Assembly (NCBI RefSeq): GCF_012102705.1
Contig: NZ_JAAVTA010000002.1
Span: 186,001-250,000 of the forward strand
Reading direction: 5' to 3'
Length of the DNA stretch: 64,000 bases
Source: Haematospirillum sp. H1815
Lineage (GTDB): Bacteria > Pseudomonadota > Alphaproteobacteria > Rhodospirillales > Rhodospirillaceae
This document shows, in pieces, positions 16,971 through 28,446 of the stretch. The notes beneath the pieces are model-generated. The model saw nothing but the letters and a program-made list of their open reading frames with translations. It made no database searches and was not told where the DNA came from. Positions within the stretch are counted from its first letter, which is position 1; every line of letters begins with the position of its first letter. The position numbers and the translations under genes are program-made.

Positions 16971-17846
16971 ATGTCCAGTTTACGCATCCTGCAAGCGGTT
17001 ATTCCAGATACCGAGGGCGGCATTTCAACGCTTGAAACAGCACTGCTTGTTGCAAGGGATTTTGCCGCCCACGTCCAGGTTCTCCACGTGCGCCCTGATC
17101 CGGCACAGGCCGTGCCCTTGGTGGGTGAAGCCATGTCGGGCGCCATGGTCGATGAAATGATCCGCCTGTGTGAAACCCGCGGCCGCGAGCAGTCCAACCG
17201 GGTGCATGCCCTGTTTGACAGCCTTGTAACCCGCTACAGCCTTCCCATTGTCGAAGAACCACCGGGACCGCCGTCGGTCTCGATCTCCTTCCGCGAGGAA
17301 ACAGGCTCCGAAGACAGCATCGCAACACGCCTGGGACGTTTGTGCGATCTGGTCATTGCCGGGCGCCCGACCGGAGAGGAAGACCCGTGGCTGGAGGCAA
17401 CCCTGAACGCCGTACTGATGGACAGCGTGCGCCCCTTGCTGGTTGCCCCGCGTACCCCGGTGCGCCAACTGGGAAAATCTGTCGCCATTGCCTGGAATAA
17501 CAGCCCGGAAGCGGTGCGGGCCATCCATGCCTCGTTGCCTTTCCTGCTGAAGGCCGAAACCATCACCGTGCTGGTTGCCGATGAAGGCCATGCCGATGCT
17601 GCAACACGGGACCTGGAACACTGGCTTAGCTGGCATGGGCTTGCCATCAAGACCCGCCAGATCAAACCCACCGGGTTAACCGGAAATGCCGTCGGCGGTG
17701 CCCTGCTGGAAGCGGCAAGCCAGGAACAGGCCGACCTTCTGGTCATGGGCGCCTTTACCCACTCCCGACTACGCCAATTGATCCTGGGCGGCGTCACACG
17801 CCATGTCCTGGATCATGCCACTATTCCCCTGCTGCTGTGTCATTGA
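16971..17846 (+). CDS. Universal stress protein, tandem-domain type
   Basis: A 291-residue protein made of two UspA-like domains. The second carries the ATP-loop-like segment GAFTHSRLRQLILGGVTRHV, resembling the GxxGxxxxxxGSVT nucleotide motif but with threonine and arginine substitutions. It probably acts as a cytoplasmic stress-response protein; nucleotide binding is uncertain. A GGGAG ribosome site precedes the ATG. A short CTCCCC/GGGGAG hairpin lies at 16900-16922 in the upstream gap. Confidence 0.82.
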   Translation: MSSLRILQAVIPDTEGGISTLETALLVARDFAAHVQVLHVRPDPAQAVPLVGEAMSGAMVDEMIRLCETRGREQSNRVHALFDSLVTRYSLPIVEEPPGPPSVSISFREETGSEDSIATRLGRLCDLVIAGRPTGEEDPWLEATLNAVLMDSVRPLLVAPRTPVRQLGKSVAIAWNNSPEAVRAIHASLPFLLKAETITVLVADEGHADAATRDLEHWLSWHGLAIKTRQIKPTGLTGNAVGGALLEAASQEQADLLVMGAFTHSRLRQLILGGVTRHVLDHATIPLLLCH

Positions 17847-17887
17847 GCGCACGGTACGCAGGAACAGACCCAGGATACAGACGTGTC

Positions 17888-18352
17888 ATGACTCCGCGAC
17901 CATCACGCATGCTGAAAACCGTGTGGATCGCCCTTGTGACCTGTCTTGTCCTGGGATCAACGGCAAGCGCCCTGTTCCTGCGGGATGCGTTGCGCGAACA
18001 AAAAGCAGCACAGGACGCCATGATCGCCCGCAACATTGAAGCCGGCGCACGCGTTATGGAACTGGAACAGCAGGTTGCGGAACTGGTAGCCCGGGTCCAT
18101 GAACTGGCGGAATATAATGCCAACCTGAACCAGCGGCTTGACGCCACCTATGCCCCGACCGAGGTCAGGGGCATGGCAGACTTTCCGGTCCTGCGCGGCA
18201 TGGCCCGCCACGGCGACACGGTGGAAAGCTTCGCCCGGCGCGAAGGCACAAACCCCGATGTCATTCTTGCCCTGAACCCATGGCTGCGGGGCCGCCGGGA
18301 ACCCATGGTCGACTACCAGACCGTCTGGATCCCCAAGGTACCCCGCTCCTGA
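17888..18352 (+). CDS. Membrane-anchored LysM-like protein
   Basis: A 154-residue protein with one N-terminal membrane segment (VWIALVTCLVLGSTASALFL). A coiled-coil region about 50 residues long follows, rich in glutamate, glutamine and alanine. The C-terminal LysM-like module begins GDTVESFARREGTNPDVI and ends with VDYQTVWIP. A periplasmic peptidoglycan-binding role is inferred from that module. The start was placed at the ATG after the USP stop; a second ATG seven codons later is also possible. Confidence 0.65.
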   Translation: MTPRPSRMLKTVWIALVTCLVLGSTASALFLRDALREQKAAQDAMIARNIEAGARVMELEQQVAELVARVHELAEYNANLNQRLDATYAPTEVRGMADFPVLRGMARHGDTVESFARREGTNPDVILALNPWLRGRREPMVDYQTVWIPKVPRS

Positions 18353-18405
18353 CAGCCGTCAGCCAGGCACCCCGGATCGCGGTGCCGGCCGACAGATTGC
18401 CTTGT

Positions 18406-19686
<1,281 letters not shown>

Positions 19687-19750
19687 CTATCCAACACGGG
19701 ACACGGGTGCAACCGCTCACGCTTGCCTGACCCACAGCGGTGACATGTAA

Positions 19751-19783
19751 AAAAGGCAGGCCCCCCGATGGAACCTGCCTTTT
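19751..19783 (-). terminator. Rho-independent terminator after ndk
   Basis: AAAAGGCAGG at 19751-19760 pairs perfectly with CCTGCCTTTT at 19774-19783, leaving a 13-base loop. On the minus strand the stem runs into a T-rich tail. It would stop ndk transcription before the aminotransferase gene. Confidence 0.75.
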
Positions 19784-19808
19784 CAGCGTCATCAATCCGT
19801 ACGCAGGA

Positions 19809-20231
19809 TCAGCCAACAATCTCCGACTGGGAGAAGAAGAATGCAATCTCGGCGGCGGCATTTTCCGGGCTGTCGGAACCGTGGACCGAGTTGGCCTCGA
19901 TCGACTCGGCAAAATCAGCCCGAATGGTGCCGGGGTCAGCATTGGCCGGGTTGGTGGCGCCCATGATCTCGCGGTTTTTCAGGACGGCGTTTTCACCTTC
20001 CAGAACCTGAACCACCACCGGGCCGGACATCATGAAGGACACCAGATCCGGGAAGAAGGACCGCTCGCGGTGCACGGCATAAAAACCTTCGGCCTGGTCA
20101 CGGGTCAGACGCAGACGCTTCTGGGCAACAATACGCAGACCGGAATCCTCGAACCGGGCATTGATCTTGCCGGTCAGGTTGCGACGGGTAGCATCGGGCT
20201 TGATAATGGACAGGGTACGTTCAACAGTCAT
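19809..20231 (-). CDS. ndk: Nucleoside diphosphate kinase
   Basis: A 140-residue enzyme that balances nucleoside triphosphate pools by a ping-pong phosphohistidine mechanism. It begins [14 protein letters not shown], the standard N-terminus. The active-site region is [17 protein letters not shown], and the catalytic histidine lies in [11 protein letters not shown]. The length is the usual one. An in-frame ATG three codons upstream and a much longer open frame exist, but only the chosen start matches the family. A terminator follows. Confidence 0.96.
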   Translation of the reverse strand: MTVERTLSIIKPDATRRNLTGKINARFEDSGLRIVAQKRLRLTRDQAEGFYAVHRERSFFPDLVSFMMSGPVVVQVLEGENAVLKNREIMGATNPANADPGTIRADFAESIEANSVHGSDSPENAAAEIAFFFSQSEIVG

Positions 20232-20456
20232 GATCAGCATGTTCCTTGAAAGGCACGGGGCCCTTTCGGAAAGGGGGACATCCCCGCCCGACAGGCATAA
20301 GGAAGACAAACAGCGCCCGCCCCGGGATCCGGAAGGCAGGCACAAAACTTTCGCCGGGGTTATACCTGCAAAGCCCTGCCCTGACAACCAACTGTTTTGC
20401 ACCGGCACACAAGGACCATTTTGCATCCACTCCGGATGTATGCTAGACGAACGCCC

Positions 20457-22391
20457 ATGCTGCACCTGAATTCCGTCCTGTTTCGCCTTGGCGGCCGCGT
20501 CCTTCTGGACGGCGCCTCGGCCCACATCCCTGCCGGAGCCCGGGTTGGCCTGGTTGGCCGCAACGGCACCGGCAAATCCACCCTGATCAAGCTGATCACC
20601 GGCGACCTTGCCCCCGACGGGGGTGAAATCCGCACCCGCTCCCGGGCCAGGATCGGCTATCTGCGTCAGGAAGCCTCGGAAAGCACCGGATTGCTGATCG
20701 ATACCGTGCTGGCCGCCGATACCGAGCGTTCGGCCCTGCTGCAACGCCTGGAACAGGATCCCCCGCCCGGGGAGCTGGCCGATATCCACGAACGCCTGAA
20801 TGCCATCGATGCCCACAGCGCCCCGGCGCGGGCTGCACGCATTTTGTCCGGGCTTGGCTTTCCCGCCACCGACCATGAACGCCCGGTGCAGGACTATTCC
20901 GGCGGCTGGCGCATGCGCGTGGCCCTGGCTGCCGTCCTGTTCTCCCGCCCCGACCTGCTGCTGCTGGACGAGCCGACCAACCACCTGGATCTGGAAGCCA
21001 CGCTGTGGCTGCAGAGCTATCTGGCCCAGTGGCCCGGCACCCTGGTGGTTATCTCACATGACCGCGACCTGCTGAACCAGGTGCCAAACCGGATCCTTCA
21101 CCTGGAAAACCGGATCCTGACCAGCTACGGCGGCAACTACGACACGTTTGAAAAGACACGGCGCGAGAAACTGGACCTGCAAGTCAAGGGGAACGCCAAA
21201 CTTCTGGAACAGCGCAAGAAGATGGAAGGCTTCATCGCCCGCTTCCGCGCCAAGGCCAGCAAGGCCCGCCAGGCCCAGAGCCGCATGAAAATGCTGGAAA
21301 AAATGGATCTTCCGGTCAGCGTGGTCGAAGAACGCACCATTGTGCTGGACTTCCCCGATCCGGAACCCCTGCCCCCGCCCATGATCGCCATCAATGACGC
21401 CAGCGTCGGTTATGGCGGAAAGACCGTTCTGCGCGACATCTCCCTGCGCCTGGACATGGACGATCGTATTGCGCTGCTGGGCGCCAACGGGAACGGAAAA
21501 TCCACCCTGGCCAAACTGCTGACCGGACGGCTGGATCCCATGTCGGGCACCGTGCAGCGGTCTTCAAAACTGCGCATCGGCTATTTCGCCCAGCACCAGA
21601 CCGATGAACTGAATCCCGAGGATACCCCGCTTGGCCACATGACCCGCGCCATGACCCCCAAAGGCGGCTCTGCCCCGCCGGAAAGCCGGGTCCGCGCCTT
21701 TCTTGGCCGGTTCGGGTTTGGCGTTGACCATGCCACAACACGGGTGGCCAAGCTTTCCGGCGGCGAGAAGGCCCGCCTGCTGATCGCGCTGATGTGCCGG
21801 GAACAGCCGCACCTGATCGTGCTGGACGAACCCACCAACCACCTGGACATTGATACCCGCGATTCCCTGATGTCGGCACTCAACGCCTTTGGCGGGGCCG
21901 TGGTACTGATCGCCCACGACACCCACCTGGTCGAGGCCTGTGCCGACCGGCTGTGGCTGGTGGCCGATGGCCAGGTCCAGCCCTTTGACGGCGACATGGC
22001 AGATTACCGGCAGTGGTTGCTGGACCGCGCGCGCGATGACCGCCGGGGCAGCACCGGCAAGACCGGGAATGACGACGCGGACAAGACCCGGACCGGCTCG
22101 GCGACCAACCGCCGCGAGGACCGGCGCCTGGCCGCGCAGATCCGCGCCCGCCTGGCCCCCTTGCGCCAGCGTGTGGAACGGTGCGAACAACAGGTCACGC
22201 GCCTGAATGCCCGCCGGGATGATCTGGAAGCAAAGCTGGCTGACCCGGCCCTGTACAGCGGACCGGATGACAAGGTCGCCGCCCTGCGCATGGAACTGGG
22301 GGCTGTTGGCCGCGACATTCAGGTGGCCGAAGAGCGATGGCTGAAGGCCGTGGAGGAACTGGAAAAGGCCAGCGCCCGCGAACAGGCCTAG
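20457..22391 (+). CDS. ABC-F family ATPase
   Basis: A 644-residue soluble protein with two ABC ATPase domains and no membrane spans. The first Walker A is GRNGTGKST (lysine at residue 40), the second is GANGNGKST, and the signatures are DYSGGWRMR and KLSGGEKAR. Between them lies the charged linker typical of ABC-F translation factors. The C-terminal ~100 residues are a charged coiled coil, as in Uup/YheS-type members. It probably acts on ribosomes or DNA; the subfamily cannot be fixed by eye. Longer frames start upstream, but the family N-terminus is MLHLNSV. Confidence 0.9.
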   Translation: MLHLNSVLFRLGGRVLLDGASAHIPAGARVGLVGRNGTGKSTLIKLITGDLAPDGGEIRTRSRARIGYLRQEASESTGLLIDTVLAADTERSALLQRLEQDPPPGELADIHERLNAIDAHSAPARAARILSGLGFPATDHERPVQDYSGGWRMRVALAAVLFSRPDLLLLDEPTNHLDLEATLWLQSYLAQWPGTLVVISHDRDLLNQVPNRILHLENRILTSYGGNYDTFEKTRREKLDLQVKGNAKLLEQRKKMEGFIARFRAKASKARQAQSRMKMLEKMDLPVSVVEERTIVLDFPDPEPLPPPMIAINDASVGYGGKTVLRDISLRLDMDDRIALLGANGNGKSTLAKLLTGRLDPMSGTVQRSSKLRIGYFAQHQTDELNPEDTPLGHMTRAMTPKGGSAPPESRVRAFLGRFGFGVDHATTRVAKLSGGEKARLLIALMCREQPHLIVLDEPTNHLDIDTRDSLMSALNAFGGAVVLIAHDTHLVEACADRLWLVADGQVQPFDGDMADYRQWLLDRARDDRRGSTGKTGNDDADKTRTGSATNRREDRRLAAQIRARLAPLRQRVERCEQQVTRLNARRDDLEAKLADPALYSGPDDKVAALRMELGAVGRDIQVAEERWLKAVEELEKASAREQA

Positions 22392-22424
22392 CGCACCAAG
22401 GCACCTTACCCTTTCAGCGGTTGT

Positions 22425-22892
22425 TCACACCCCGGCGTTGGCGCTGGCCTTTTCCACCCAGCGCCCGTCGGCGGATTGCTGCCAGTACCGCAGCGCGTGC
22501 CCCTCTTCCCGTCGCTGGCGCCAGCGTTCCCGTGCCTGGGCAACCGAAGCCTCGTCCAGCCCGTTGAACAGGTCGAACACCCGCTCCATGCCCTCGACCA
22601 AGGTACTGTCACTGCCATCGCACAGAAACAGGTAACCGGCCCCGTTGGCATTGTCCTGCGGATCCTCGGTCAGCCACACCGGCTGCTCTTCGGCATATCC
22701 GTCCCGGCGGGATCCATGCGGCAGCCATCCGTCGCGGTCATTCCACAAAGCCTGCACCAGATCTTCCACCCGCTCCTCTGATCCGGCCACCACCAGGGCC
22801 CGTTCCCCGGTTTGCAGGACACGGGTCAGCAGGCGTGGCAGAACCTCTTCCAGACGGGATCGTTGCAGGTGATAAAAATCAATACGGGCCAT
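22425..22892 (-). CDS. holC: DNA polymerase III subunit chi
   Basis: A 155-residue HolC-type protein. In the clamp-loader complex chi bridges to single-stranded DNA-binding protein. The N-terminus MARIDFYHLQRSRLEEVLPR and the central WNDRDGWLPHG stretch match the family; VWLTEDPQDNANGA corresponds to the usual PV-L-x-N-P segment. It is convergent with the ABC-F gene, with 33 bases between stops. The C-terminus is longer than in Escherichia coli, ending with a tryptophan-rich RYWQQSADGRW. Confidence 0.88.
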   Translation of the reverse strand: MARIDFYHLQRSRLEEVLPRLLTRVLQTGERALVVAGSEERVEDLVQALWNDRDGWLPHGSRRDGYAEEQPVWLTEDPQDNANGAGYLFLCDGSDSTLVEGMERVFDLFNGLDEASVAQARERWRQRREEGHALRYWQQSADGRWVEKASANAGV

Positions 22893-22987
22893 TATACACC
22901 AACGGGGTCATGCAGATCAGGGAACAGTGCCGCCCCGGCGGGCCACAGGCAAGAAAAACACGCACCCCGGCCAACAAGACAGGACCA

Positions 22988-23311
22988 TCAGGATGCAGGT
23001 GTATCCGGAGAAGGAGGGGATACAACAGCCCGGCACCGGAACCATTCAAGGATATACACCCTGACCGCACTGGACAAATTGCCGCCCGCAGTATGACTGC
23101 GCGCAGAATCAATTTCCGAAACCATGGCATTGATACTCAGGCCGCGGGTTGTAGCAATGGAACGCAACGCATCCCAGAACACATCTTCCAGCGATACCGA
23201 TGTAGGGTGTCCGGCAATACGGACACTGCGCTTGATAACCGTACTGCCACCACCATTCCGCCCGGGCGGAACAGCGGGCGCATTGGCCGGAATACTCTGG
23301 GGCCCGGTCAT
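22988..23311 (-). CDS. Ribbon-helix-helix domain protein
   Basis: A 107-residue protein with a conserved central segment, VIKRSVRIAGHPTSVSLED followed by FWDALRSIATTRGLSINAMV. This matches the RHH_4 family of alphaproteobacterial ribbon-helix-helix proteins, presumed small DNA-binding regulators. The N-terminal 25 residues are glycine/proline rich and may not be translated. It stands alone between holC and a hydrolase gene. Confidence 0.75.
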   Translation of the reverse strand: MTGPQSIPANAPAVPPGRNGGGSTVIKRSVRIAGHPTSVSLEDVFWDALRSIATTRGLSINAMVSEIDSARSHTAGGNLSSAVRVYILEWFRCRAVVSPPSPDTPAS

Positions 23312-23418
23312 GACTGCCTCCCTCTTCGGGGCTGGACCATACCGGCCCCGCCAGCATCCTATTTATACATTCATTTTCCACAGGAGCAACAGGCACGTAA
23401 ACATGTGAACATCCTGTT

Positions 23419-24129
23419 CTACGGTAAATAGTTACCATTCTCCGGCAGCATGGCAACAAAACCTGCCACAGCCCCGGCAGCCCGGCACAGGTGTTCTTCT
23501 GCCCGGTAACCAGACGATACCCTGGGGCGAAGATCATGATCACCGTCACACATCCAGAGAATGTCCAGGCTTGATGGCAACCGCAGCGTATCAACCAACA
23601 CCCTGCCCCCCAGAGGATCCCGTGTGCCCTGAACAATCAACCCCGGGACTGAAAGGTTTTCCAGCGGCGCACATCGCTTTTCCACCCGTCCCGGCTTCCG
23701 GGCCGGATGAAAGGGATAGCCCAGGGCCACCACACCGTCAGCCCCGACCTCGGCTGCGATCATAACCGCCATGCGCCCGCCCATCGATTTGCCCCCGATT
23801 GCCAGACAGGGCGGACGAAACAAGGCCCGCGCCTGCGCCACGGTCTCGGCCCAAGTCTGCAACAGAACCGGCTCCCGGTCCGGCGGGCGCCGCCCCCCAT
23901 GCCCCGCACGGCGTGCTGCCATATAGGGAAACTCGAACCGCAGCACGGCCACCCCTGCTTCCGACACCAGCCGGGCCACAGTATTCATGAAAGGGCTGTC
24001 CATGGGAGCACCGGCCCCGTGCGCCAGAATCAGCAGCGGAACCGACAACGGCACACCGCAAGGACCGGCCGGGCCATCAAACATCCAGCCCCGCGCCACC
24101 GCCATGGCCCCGGCAGACGAAACCATCAT
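23419..24129 (-). CDS. Alpha/beta hydrolase of the TEX30/KANL3-like family
   Basis: A 236-residue alpha/beta-fold hydrolase. The first conserved block is LILAHGAGAPMDSPFM, and the nucleophile elbow is GGKSMGGRMA (serine). GTRDPLGG and CDGDHDLRPR supply the expected acid and histidine. The substrate is unknown. It lies 66 bases downstream of the fumarase gene on the same strand and may share its transcript. Confidence 0.8.
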   Translation of the reverse strand: MMVSSAGAMAVARGWMFDGPAGPCGVPLSVPLLILAHGAGAPMDSPFMNTVARLVSEAGVAVLRFEFPYMAARRAGHGGRRPPDREPVLLQTWAETVAQARALFRPPCLAIGGKSMGGRMAVMIAAEVGADGVVALGYPFHPARKPGRVEKRCAPLENLSVPGLIVQGTRDPLGGRVLVDTLRLPSSLDILWMCDGDHDLRPRVSSGYRAEEHLCRAAGAVAGFVAMLPENGNYLP

Positions 24130-24195
24130 GCCAGCGCTACCTTGCGGAAAAGTCTGCCGAACGGACCTGCACCCAACACGACGCCGGAACCTCCC

Positions 24196-25806
24196 TCAAA
24201 GCTGGCGGAAAAAGTCATTGCCCTTGTCATCAACAATGATAAAGGCCGGGAAGTTTTCCACCTCGATCTTCCACACGGCTTCCATGCCCAGCTCGGGATA
24301 CTCCAGAACCTCTACCTTGCGGATGGACTGCACCGCCAGCTGGGCTGCCGCACCGCCGATCGACCCCAGATAAAAGCCGCCATGCTTCTTGCAGGCTTCC
24401 TTGACCGCCGCGCTGCGATTGCCCTTGGCCAGCATGACCATGGAACCGCCGTGCGACTGGAACAGGTCCACATACGCATCCATGCGCCCGGCTGTTGTCG
24501 GACCGAACGACCCGGAGGCATACCCGTCCGGCGTCTTGGACGGACCGGCATAATACACCGGATGATTCTTGATGTAGTCCGGCAACCCCTTGCCGGCATC
24601 CAGGCGTTCCTTCAGCTTGGCATGGGCAATATCACGCGCCACCACCATGGTTCCGGTCAGGCTGACGCGGGTCTTGATCGGGTAGCGCGACAGGGTGGCG
24701 CGGATCTGCTCCATCGGCTGGTTCAGGTTGATCTGCACCACTTCGCCAGACAGCTTGTCCTCGCGCACGTCGGGCATATAACGGGCCGGGTCGGTCTCCA
24801 GCGCTTCCAGGAACACACCGTCACGGGTGATCTTGCCCAGCATCTGCCGGTCGGCCGAACACGATACCCCCAGCCCGACCGGGCAACTGGCACCGTGGCG
24901 CGGCAAACGGATCACCCGCACGTCATGGCAGAAGTACTTGCCGCCGAACTGGGCCCCGATCCCCAGCGTGCGAGTAATCTCCAGCACCTGCTGCTCCATT
25001 TCGATATCCCGGAACGCCTGGCCAAACTTGCCACCCGATGTCGGCAAACCGTCCAGATACCGGGCTGATGCCAGCTTGACTGTTTTCAGGGTCATCTCCG
25101 CCGATGTGCCACCTATGACCAGTGCCAGGTGATAGGGCGGACAGGCCGAAGTTCCCAGCTTGACCACGGACTCCGACACAAACTTGCGCAGGCTGTCCGG
25201 GTTGAGCAGCGCCTTGGTTTCCTGGAACAGGAATGTCTTGTTCGCCGATCCGCCCCCTTTGGCCATCACCATGAACTTGTAGGCGGCCCCTTCGGTCGCA
25301 TACAGGTCAATCTGGGCCGGCAGGTTGTTGCCGGTGTTCGACTCCTCGAACATCGACAGCGGTGTCAGCTGTGAATACCGCAAATTCAGGCGGGTATAGG
25401 CATCGGCAATACCCTGCGAGATATACAGGGCATCATCAACCCCGGTCCAGATCCGTTGTCCCTTCTTGCCCATGACAATCGCCGTGCCGGTGTCCTGGCA
25501 CATCGGCAGAACCCCGCCGGCGGCAATATTGGCATTCTTCAGCAACTCCAGCGCAACAAAGCGATCGTTGGGCGATGCCTCGCTGTCGTCAACAATTGCC
25601 CGCAACTGCGCCAGATGCCCGGGGCGCAACAGGTGAGAAATATCGCGGATTGCCTCGGCCGAAAGCTGAACCAGGGCCTGTGGATCAACCACCACCATCT
25701 CCTGCCCGGCAAAGGACTCGGTCCGGACATAGTCGCCGTCCAGACGACGCCAAGGGGTTGTATCCTCTCCCAAGGGGAAGATTTCGGCAAAAGCGGCATC
25801 AATCAT
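24196..25806 (-). CDS. Class I fumarate hydratase (4Fe-4S)
   Basis: A 536-residue class I fumarase, which hydrates fumarate to malate in the TCA cycle using a labile 4Fe-4S cluster. Three cysteines in the expected contexts would hold the cluster: PMCQDTGTA (C103), SACPPYHLA (C222) and GVSCSADR (C316). The C-terminal domain contains [13 protein letters not shown]. The start is the ATG at [10 protein letters not shown]; an in-frame extension of about 89 codons is low-complexity and was rejected. It may be cotranscribed with the following hydrolase. Confidence 0.95.
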   Translation of the reverse strand: MIDAAFAEIFPLGEDTTPWRRLDGDYVRTESFAGQEMVVVDPQALVQLSAEAIRDISHLLRPGHLAQLRAIVDDSEASPNDRFVALELLKNANIAAGGVLPMCQDTGTAIVMGKKGQRIWTGVDDALYISQGIADAYTRLNLRYSQLTPLSMFEESNTGNNLPAQIDLYATEGAAYKFMVMAKGGGSANKTFLFQETKALLNPDSLRKFVSESVVKLGTSACPPYHLALVIGGTSAEMTLKTVKLASARYLDGLPTSGGKFGQAFRDIEMEQQVLEITRTLGIGAQFGGKYFCHDVRVIRLPRHGASCPVGLGVSCSADRQMLGKITRDGVFLEALETDPARYMPDVREDKLSGEVVQINLNQPMEQIRATLSRYPIKTRVSLTGTMVVARDIAHAKLKERLDAGKGLPDYIKNHPVYYAGPSKTPDGYASGSFGPTTAGRMDAYVDLFQSHGGSMVMLAKGNRSAAVKEACKKHGGFYLGSIGGAAAQLAVQSIRKVEVLEYPELGMEAVWKIEVENFPAFIIVDDKGNDFFRQL

Positions 25807-26023
25807 GGTGGTTTCCCTGCATAACAAGCAGCCCGGCCCGGCTGGTTGCGGCAGGGCGCGGGCAGAACTCTCCCGTTGGCCGGGTATAGATCGAAACGTC
25901 CGGCCCGTCCAGACAAGGACCCGGCGAAAACCGGATCTGGCACCCCCCTGGACCTGCCAGCCCGCCCGGACCCGGCCTCCCTGATACAACAGGACCATCC
26001 CCCCGGCATGGCCACACAGAAAA

Positions 26024-26046
26024 CGGGCACCTGCCAGAGGTGCCCG
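26024..26046 (-). terminator. Rho-independent terminator after sspB
   Basis: CGGGCACCT at 26024-26032 and AGGTGCCCG at 26038-26046 form a perfect 9-base stem with a 5-base loop. It is followed on the minus strand by TTTT. It ends the sspB transcript. Confidence 0.75.
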
Positions 26047-26075
26047 TACACGGTCATAAATGGCAACAACCATGC

Positions 26076-26609
26076 CTATTTGCGGCGAAAAGCGTCCAGA
26101 GCCACAACATTGCTGCCATCCGAAGGGCCGGTGGAGTCATCGCTCGGGGCTTCATCGGTATTCCGGGCAACGGGCTTGCCATCGCCGTATTCCGGATCAT
26201 CGTACCCGTCGTCGTCCTCGCTCCCGTCATCCTCCATATCCACATCCACATCAAGCCCGCCACGAAACTGCAGGCCAAAACGGGCATAGGGATCGGCAAA
26301 GGCGGTCACAGCCGCAAACGGCACCCGCAAATGCTCCGTTTGTCCGGAAAACGACAGGTCAACCGAAAACATCACGTCATCAACTGTCAGGTTCCAGAAC
26401 TGGTGCTGCAGGACAATGGTCATTTCTTCCGGATAGCGCGCCCGCAAACGGGAAGACATCACAACCCCGTCGGCATCGGTCTGGAACGTAATGTAAAAAT
26501 GATGCCCGCCGGGCAAACCCTGGTCGCGCGCCCCCCTCAGTACATCGCGCAACACCGTGCGCAACGCCTGCTCAACCAGATCTTCGTAGGAAATGTGGAT
26601 CTCGCTCAA
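26076..26609 (-). CDS. sspB: SspB-type ClpXP adaptor
   Basis: A protein of about 177 residues of the alphaproteobacterial SspB family. SspB delivers ssrA-tagged, ribosome-rescued proteins to ClpXP. The N-terminal fold contains [19 protein letters not shown] and [11 protein letters not shown]; the strand [20 protein letters not shown] matches the substrate-binding core. The C-terminal ~60 residues are acidic and disordered and end ALDAFRRK, like the ClpX-docking tail. No ATG fits: a TTG at 26607-26609 with GGGAG 8 bases upstream was chosen. The tmRNA gene that encodes its target tag lies immediately upstream on the same strand. Confidence 0.88.
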   Translation of the reverse strand: MSEIHISYEDLVEQALRTVLRDVLRGARDQGLPGGHHFYITFQTDADGVVMSSRLRARYPEEMTIVLQHQFWNLTVDDVMFSVDLSFSGQTEHLRVPFAAVTAFADPYARFGLQFRGGLDVDVDMEDDGSEDDDGYDDPEYGDGKPVARNTDEAPSDDSTGPSDGSNVVALDAFRRK

Positions 26610-26644
26610 ACTATAAACTCCCGGCACTGCAGATCCGGCCCCGT

Positions 26645-26945
26645 CAGGTAACCAAAGTGGGGGGCTTCTGTTGCCCGGTGCCCCCCGGACCGCGCTTACC
26701 GGCAATTAAGCGGCAGCGGCAAGTTCAACGTTGTCGTTGGCACTTGTAGAGTTCAGCCCGATAACGGCGGATACTATACCGGGCACAGCCTAGGCCTTTA
26801 CTACGCGCGTCGATCCTGTTTCGTCCCCACAGATCCACCCCGCCCGGCAGGGAGGAGTTATGGTGGAGACGCCGGGTACCGCCCCCGGGTCCGCTACGCC
26901 TATTCCGCAAAGGGTTTAGCGCCATAGCCGGGCAAGCCCGGCAAG
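26645..26945 (-). ncRNA. ssrA: Circularly permuted two-piece tmRNA
   Basis: This is an alphaproteobacterial-type permuted tmRNA gene. The acceptor piece comes first, ending with the encoded CCA at 26861. It includes a T arm, CCGGG-GGCGGTA-CCCGG, at 26888-26872. After an intervening segment of about 32 bases the coding piece starts at 26828 with GGGGACG. This pairs with CGTCTCC of the acceptor piece, and the third pair is G-U, the alanyl-tRNA synthetase determinant. The tag reading frame is at 26706-26741 and encodes ANDNVELAAAA then TAA. A GGGGGGC/GCCCCCC hairpin lies at 26659-26686. Both outer boundaries are approximate. Confidence 0.9.
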
Positions 26946-26951
26946 TACAAG

Positions 26952-26979
26952 ACTATAGGGTCTTGCCCTGTGCATGCAA
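26952..26979 (-). promoter_or_regulatory. Promoter of the tmRNA gene
   Basis: On the minus strand TTGCAT (26974-26979) and TATAGT (26952-26957) are 16 bases apart. The -10 hexamer is strong and the -35 weak. Transcription would begin near 26945, shortly before the acceptor piece. Confidence 0.55.
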
Positions 26980-27073
26980 GCGAAACCGCACAGATATTCT
27001 GCCCTTGCGCCACAAAGGCAGAATACGCTTTATAGACCCTGTCATCCGTCGCAACACCGAGGCCACAATTCCC

Positions 27074-27880
27074 ATGCAGCAGTACCATGACCTGATGCGG
27101 CTCGTTCTGGAAACTGGCCACCGCAAGGCCGATCGCACCGGAACAGGCACCCTGTCCCTGTTCGGGCACCAGATGCGCTTTGACCTGGAAGACGGTTTCC
27201 CCCTTCTCACCACCAAGAAACTGCACCTGAAGTCCATTGCCTACGAGTTGCTGTGGTTCCTGCGCGGGGATACCAACATCGCCTGGCTGAAGGAACACGG
27301 CGTTTCCATCTGGGATGAATGGGCCGATGAAAACGGCAACCTCGGCCCGGTCTATGGGGCGCAGTGGCGGTCGTGGCCGGCCCCGACACCAGACAGCCCG
27401 GACCGGACCCTGGACCAGATCCGTACCGTGGTGGACAGCCTGCGCACCAACCCGGATTCGCGGCGCCACATTGTTTCGGCCTGGAATCCGGCGCAGGTGG
27501 ACTCCATGGCCCTTCCCCCGTGCCATTGCCTGTTCCAGTTCCACGTGGCCGAAGGCCGCCTGTCCTGCCAGCTGTACCAGCGCTCTGCCGACATTTTTCT
27601 CGGGGTGCCGTTCAATATCGCCTCTTATGCCCTGCTGACCCTGATGATGGCGCAGGTCACCGGCCTCCAGCCCGGGGAGTTTATCCACACCCTGGGGGAT
27701 GCGCATCTGTACCTCAACCATCTGGACCAAGCCCGTGAACAGCTGACCCGCAAGCCCATGGCCCTGCCTCGGATGACTCTCAACCCGGCCGTAACCGACC
27801 TGTTCGCGTTCCGGTACGAAGATTTCACCCTGGAAGGCTACAACGCCCATCCCCACATCAAGGCCCCGGTTGCAGTATGA
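27074..27880 (+). CDS. thyA: Thymidylate synthase
   Basis: A 268-residue folate-dependent enzyme converting dUMP to dTMP. The catalytic cysteine is C150 in [43 protein letters not shown] and [16 protein letters not shown] (here [13 protein letters not shown]) motifs are all present. The start is the ATG at MQQYHDLM; upstream in-frame codons overlap the tmRNA promoter. It overlaps folA by four bases, so the enzyme that uses methylene-tetrahydrofolate and the reductase that regenerates it are coupled. Confidence 0.97.
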   Translation: MQQYHDLMRLVLETGHRKADRTGTGTLSLFGHQMRFDLEDGFPLLTTKKLHLKSIAYELLWFLRGDTNIAWLKEHGVSIWDEWADENGNLGPVYGAQWRSWPAPTPDSPDRTLDQIRTVVDSLRTNPDSRRHIVSAWNPAQVDSMALPPCHCLFQFHVAEGRLSCQLYQRSADIFLGVPFNIASYALLTLMMAQVTGLQPGEFIHTLGDAHLYLNHLDQAREQLTRKPMALPRMTLNPAVTDLFAFRYEDFTLEGYNAHPHIKAPVAV

Positions 27881-28431
27881 CAAAAACCACTACCCCGGCC
27901 ACAGCACGCCCCCTGGTCTCGCTGATTGTTGCCGTCGCCCGCAACGGGGTGATCGGCTACAACAACGCCCTGCCGTGGGAACTGCCCGATGACCTGCAGT
28001 ATTTCCGCCGTATGACCATGGGAAAACCGGTTCTGATGGGGCGCAAGACCTTCCTGTCCCTGGGCCGCCCCCTGCCCGGACGAACCAACATCGTCCTGAC
28101 CCGCGACCCGTCCTGGAGCGCCGACGGTGTTCTGACCGCAGGCTCGCTGGATCAGGCCATCGACCTTGCCGCCCGTGACCCGCTGGGACAGGAAAGCGGA
28201 GAAATCATGATTATCGGCGGGGCAGAGCTCTACGCGCGGACCTTGGATCAGGCCGACCGGATCTACAAAACCGATGTCTATATGGACCCAAAGGGCGATG
28301 CCTTCTTTCCCGCGCTGGACCCGGCACTCTGGCATGAAACCAGCTGCCAGGAAGGAGCACCGGCACCCGATGGCACCCGGACCCACACCTTCCGGGTCTT
28401 TGAGGCACGGCGACCGGACCAGAACAACTGA
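27877..28431 (+). CDS. folA: Dihydrofolate reductase
   Basis: A 184-residue NADPH-dependent reductase of dihydrofolate. Motifs in order are [20 protein letters not shown], where the active-site acid lies in [22 protein letters not shown], then [10 protein letters not shown] and [11 protein letters not shown]. The length is slightly above the usual 160-170 residues because of the N-terminal leader. It starts with ATGA overlapping the thyA stop. It is convergent with the BKACE gene. Confidence 0.95.
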   Translation: MTKTTTPATARPLVSLIVAVARNGVIGYNNALPWELPDDLQYFRRMTMGKPVLMGRKTFLSLGRPLPGRTNIVLTRDPSWSADGVLTAGSLDQAIDLAARDPLGQESGEIMIIGGAELYARTLDQADRIYKTDVYMDPKGDAFFPALDPALWHETSCQEGAPAPDGTRTHTFRVFEARRPDQNN

Positions 28432-28446
28432 TTGCCCGCCCCGGCC

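Noticed and set aside
23707..25068. Long plus-strand open frame opposite fumarase
   Set aside because: No recognisable domain. The minus strand carries the three fumarase cysteine motifs.
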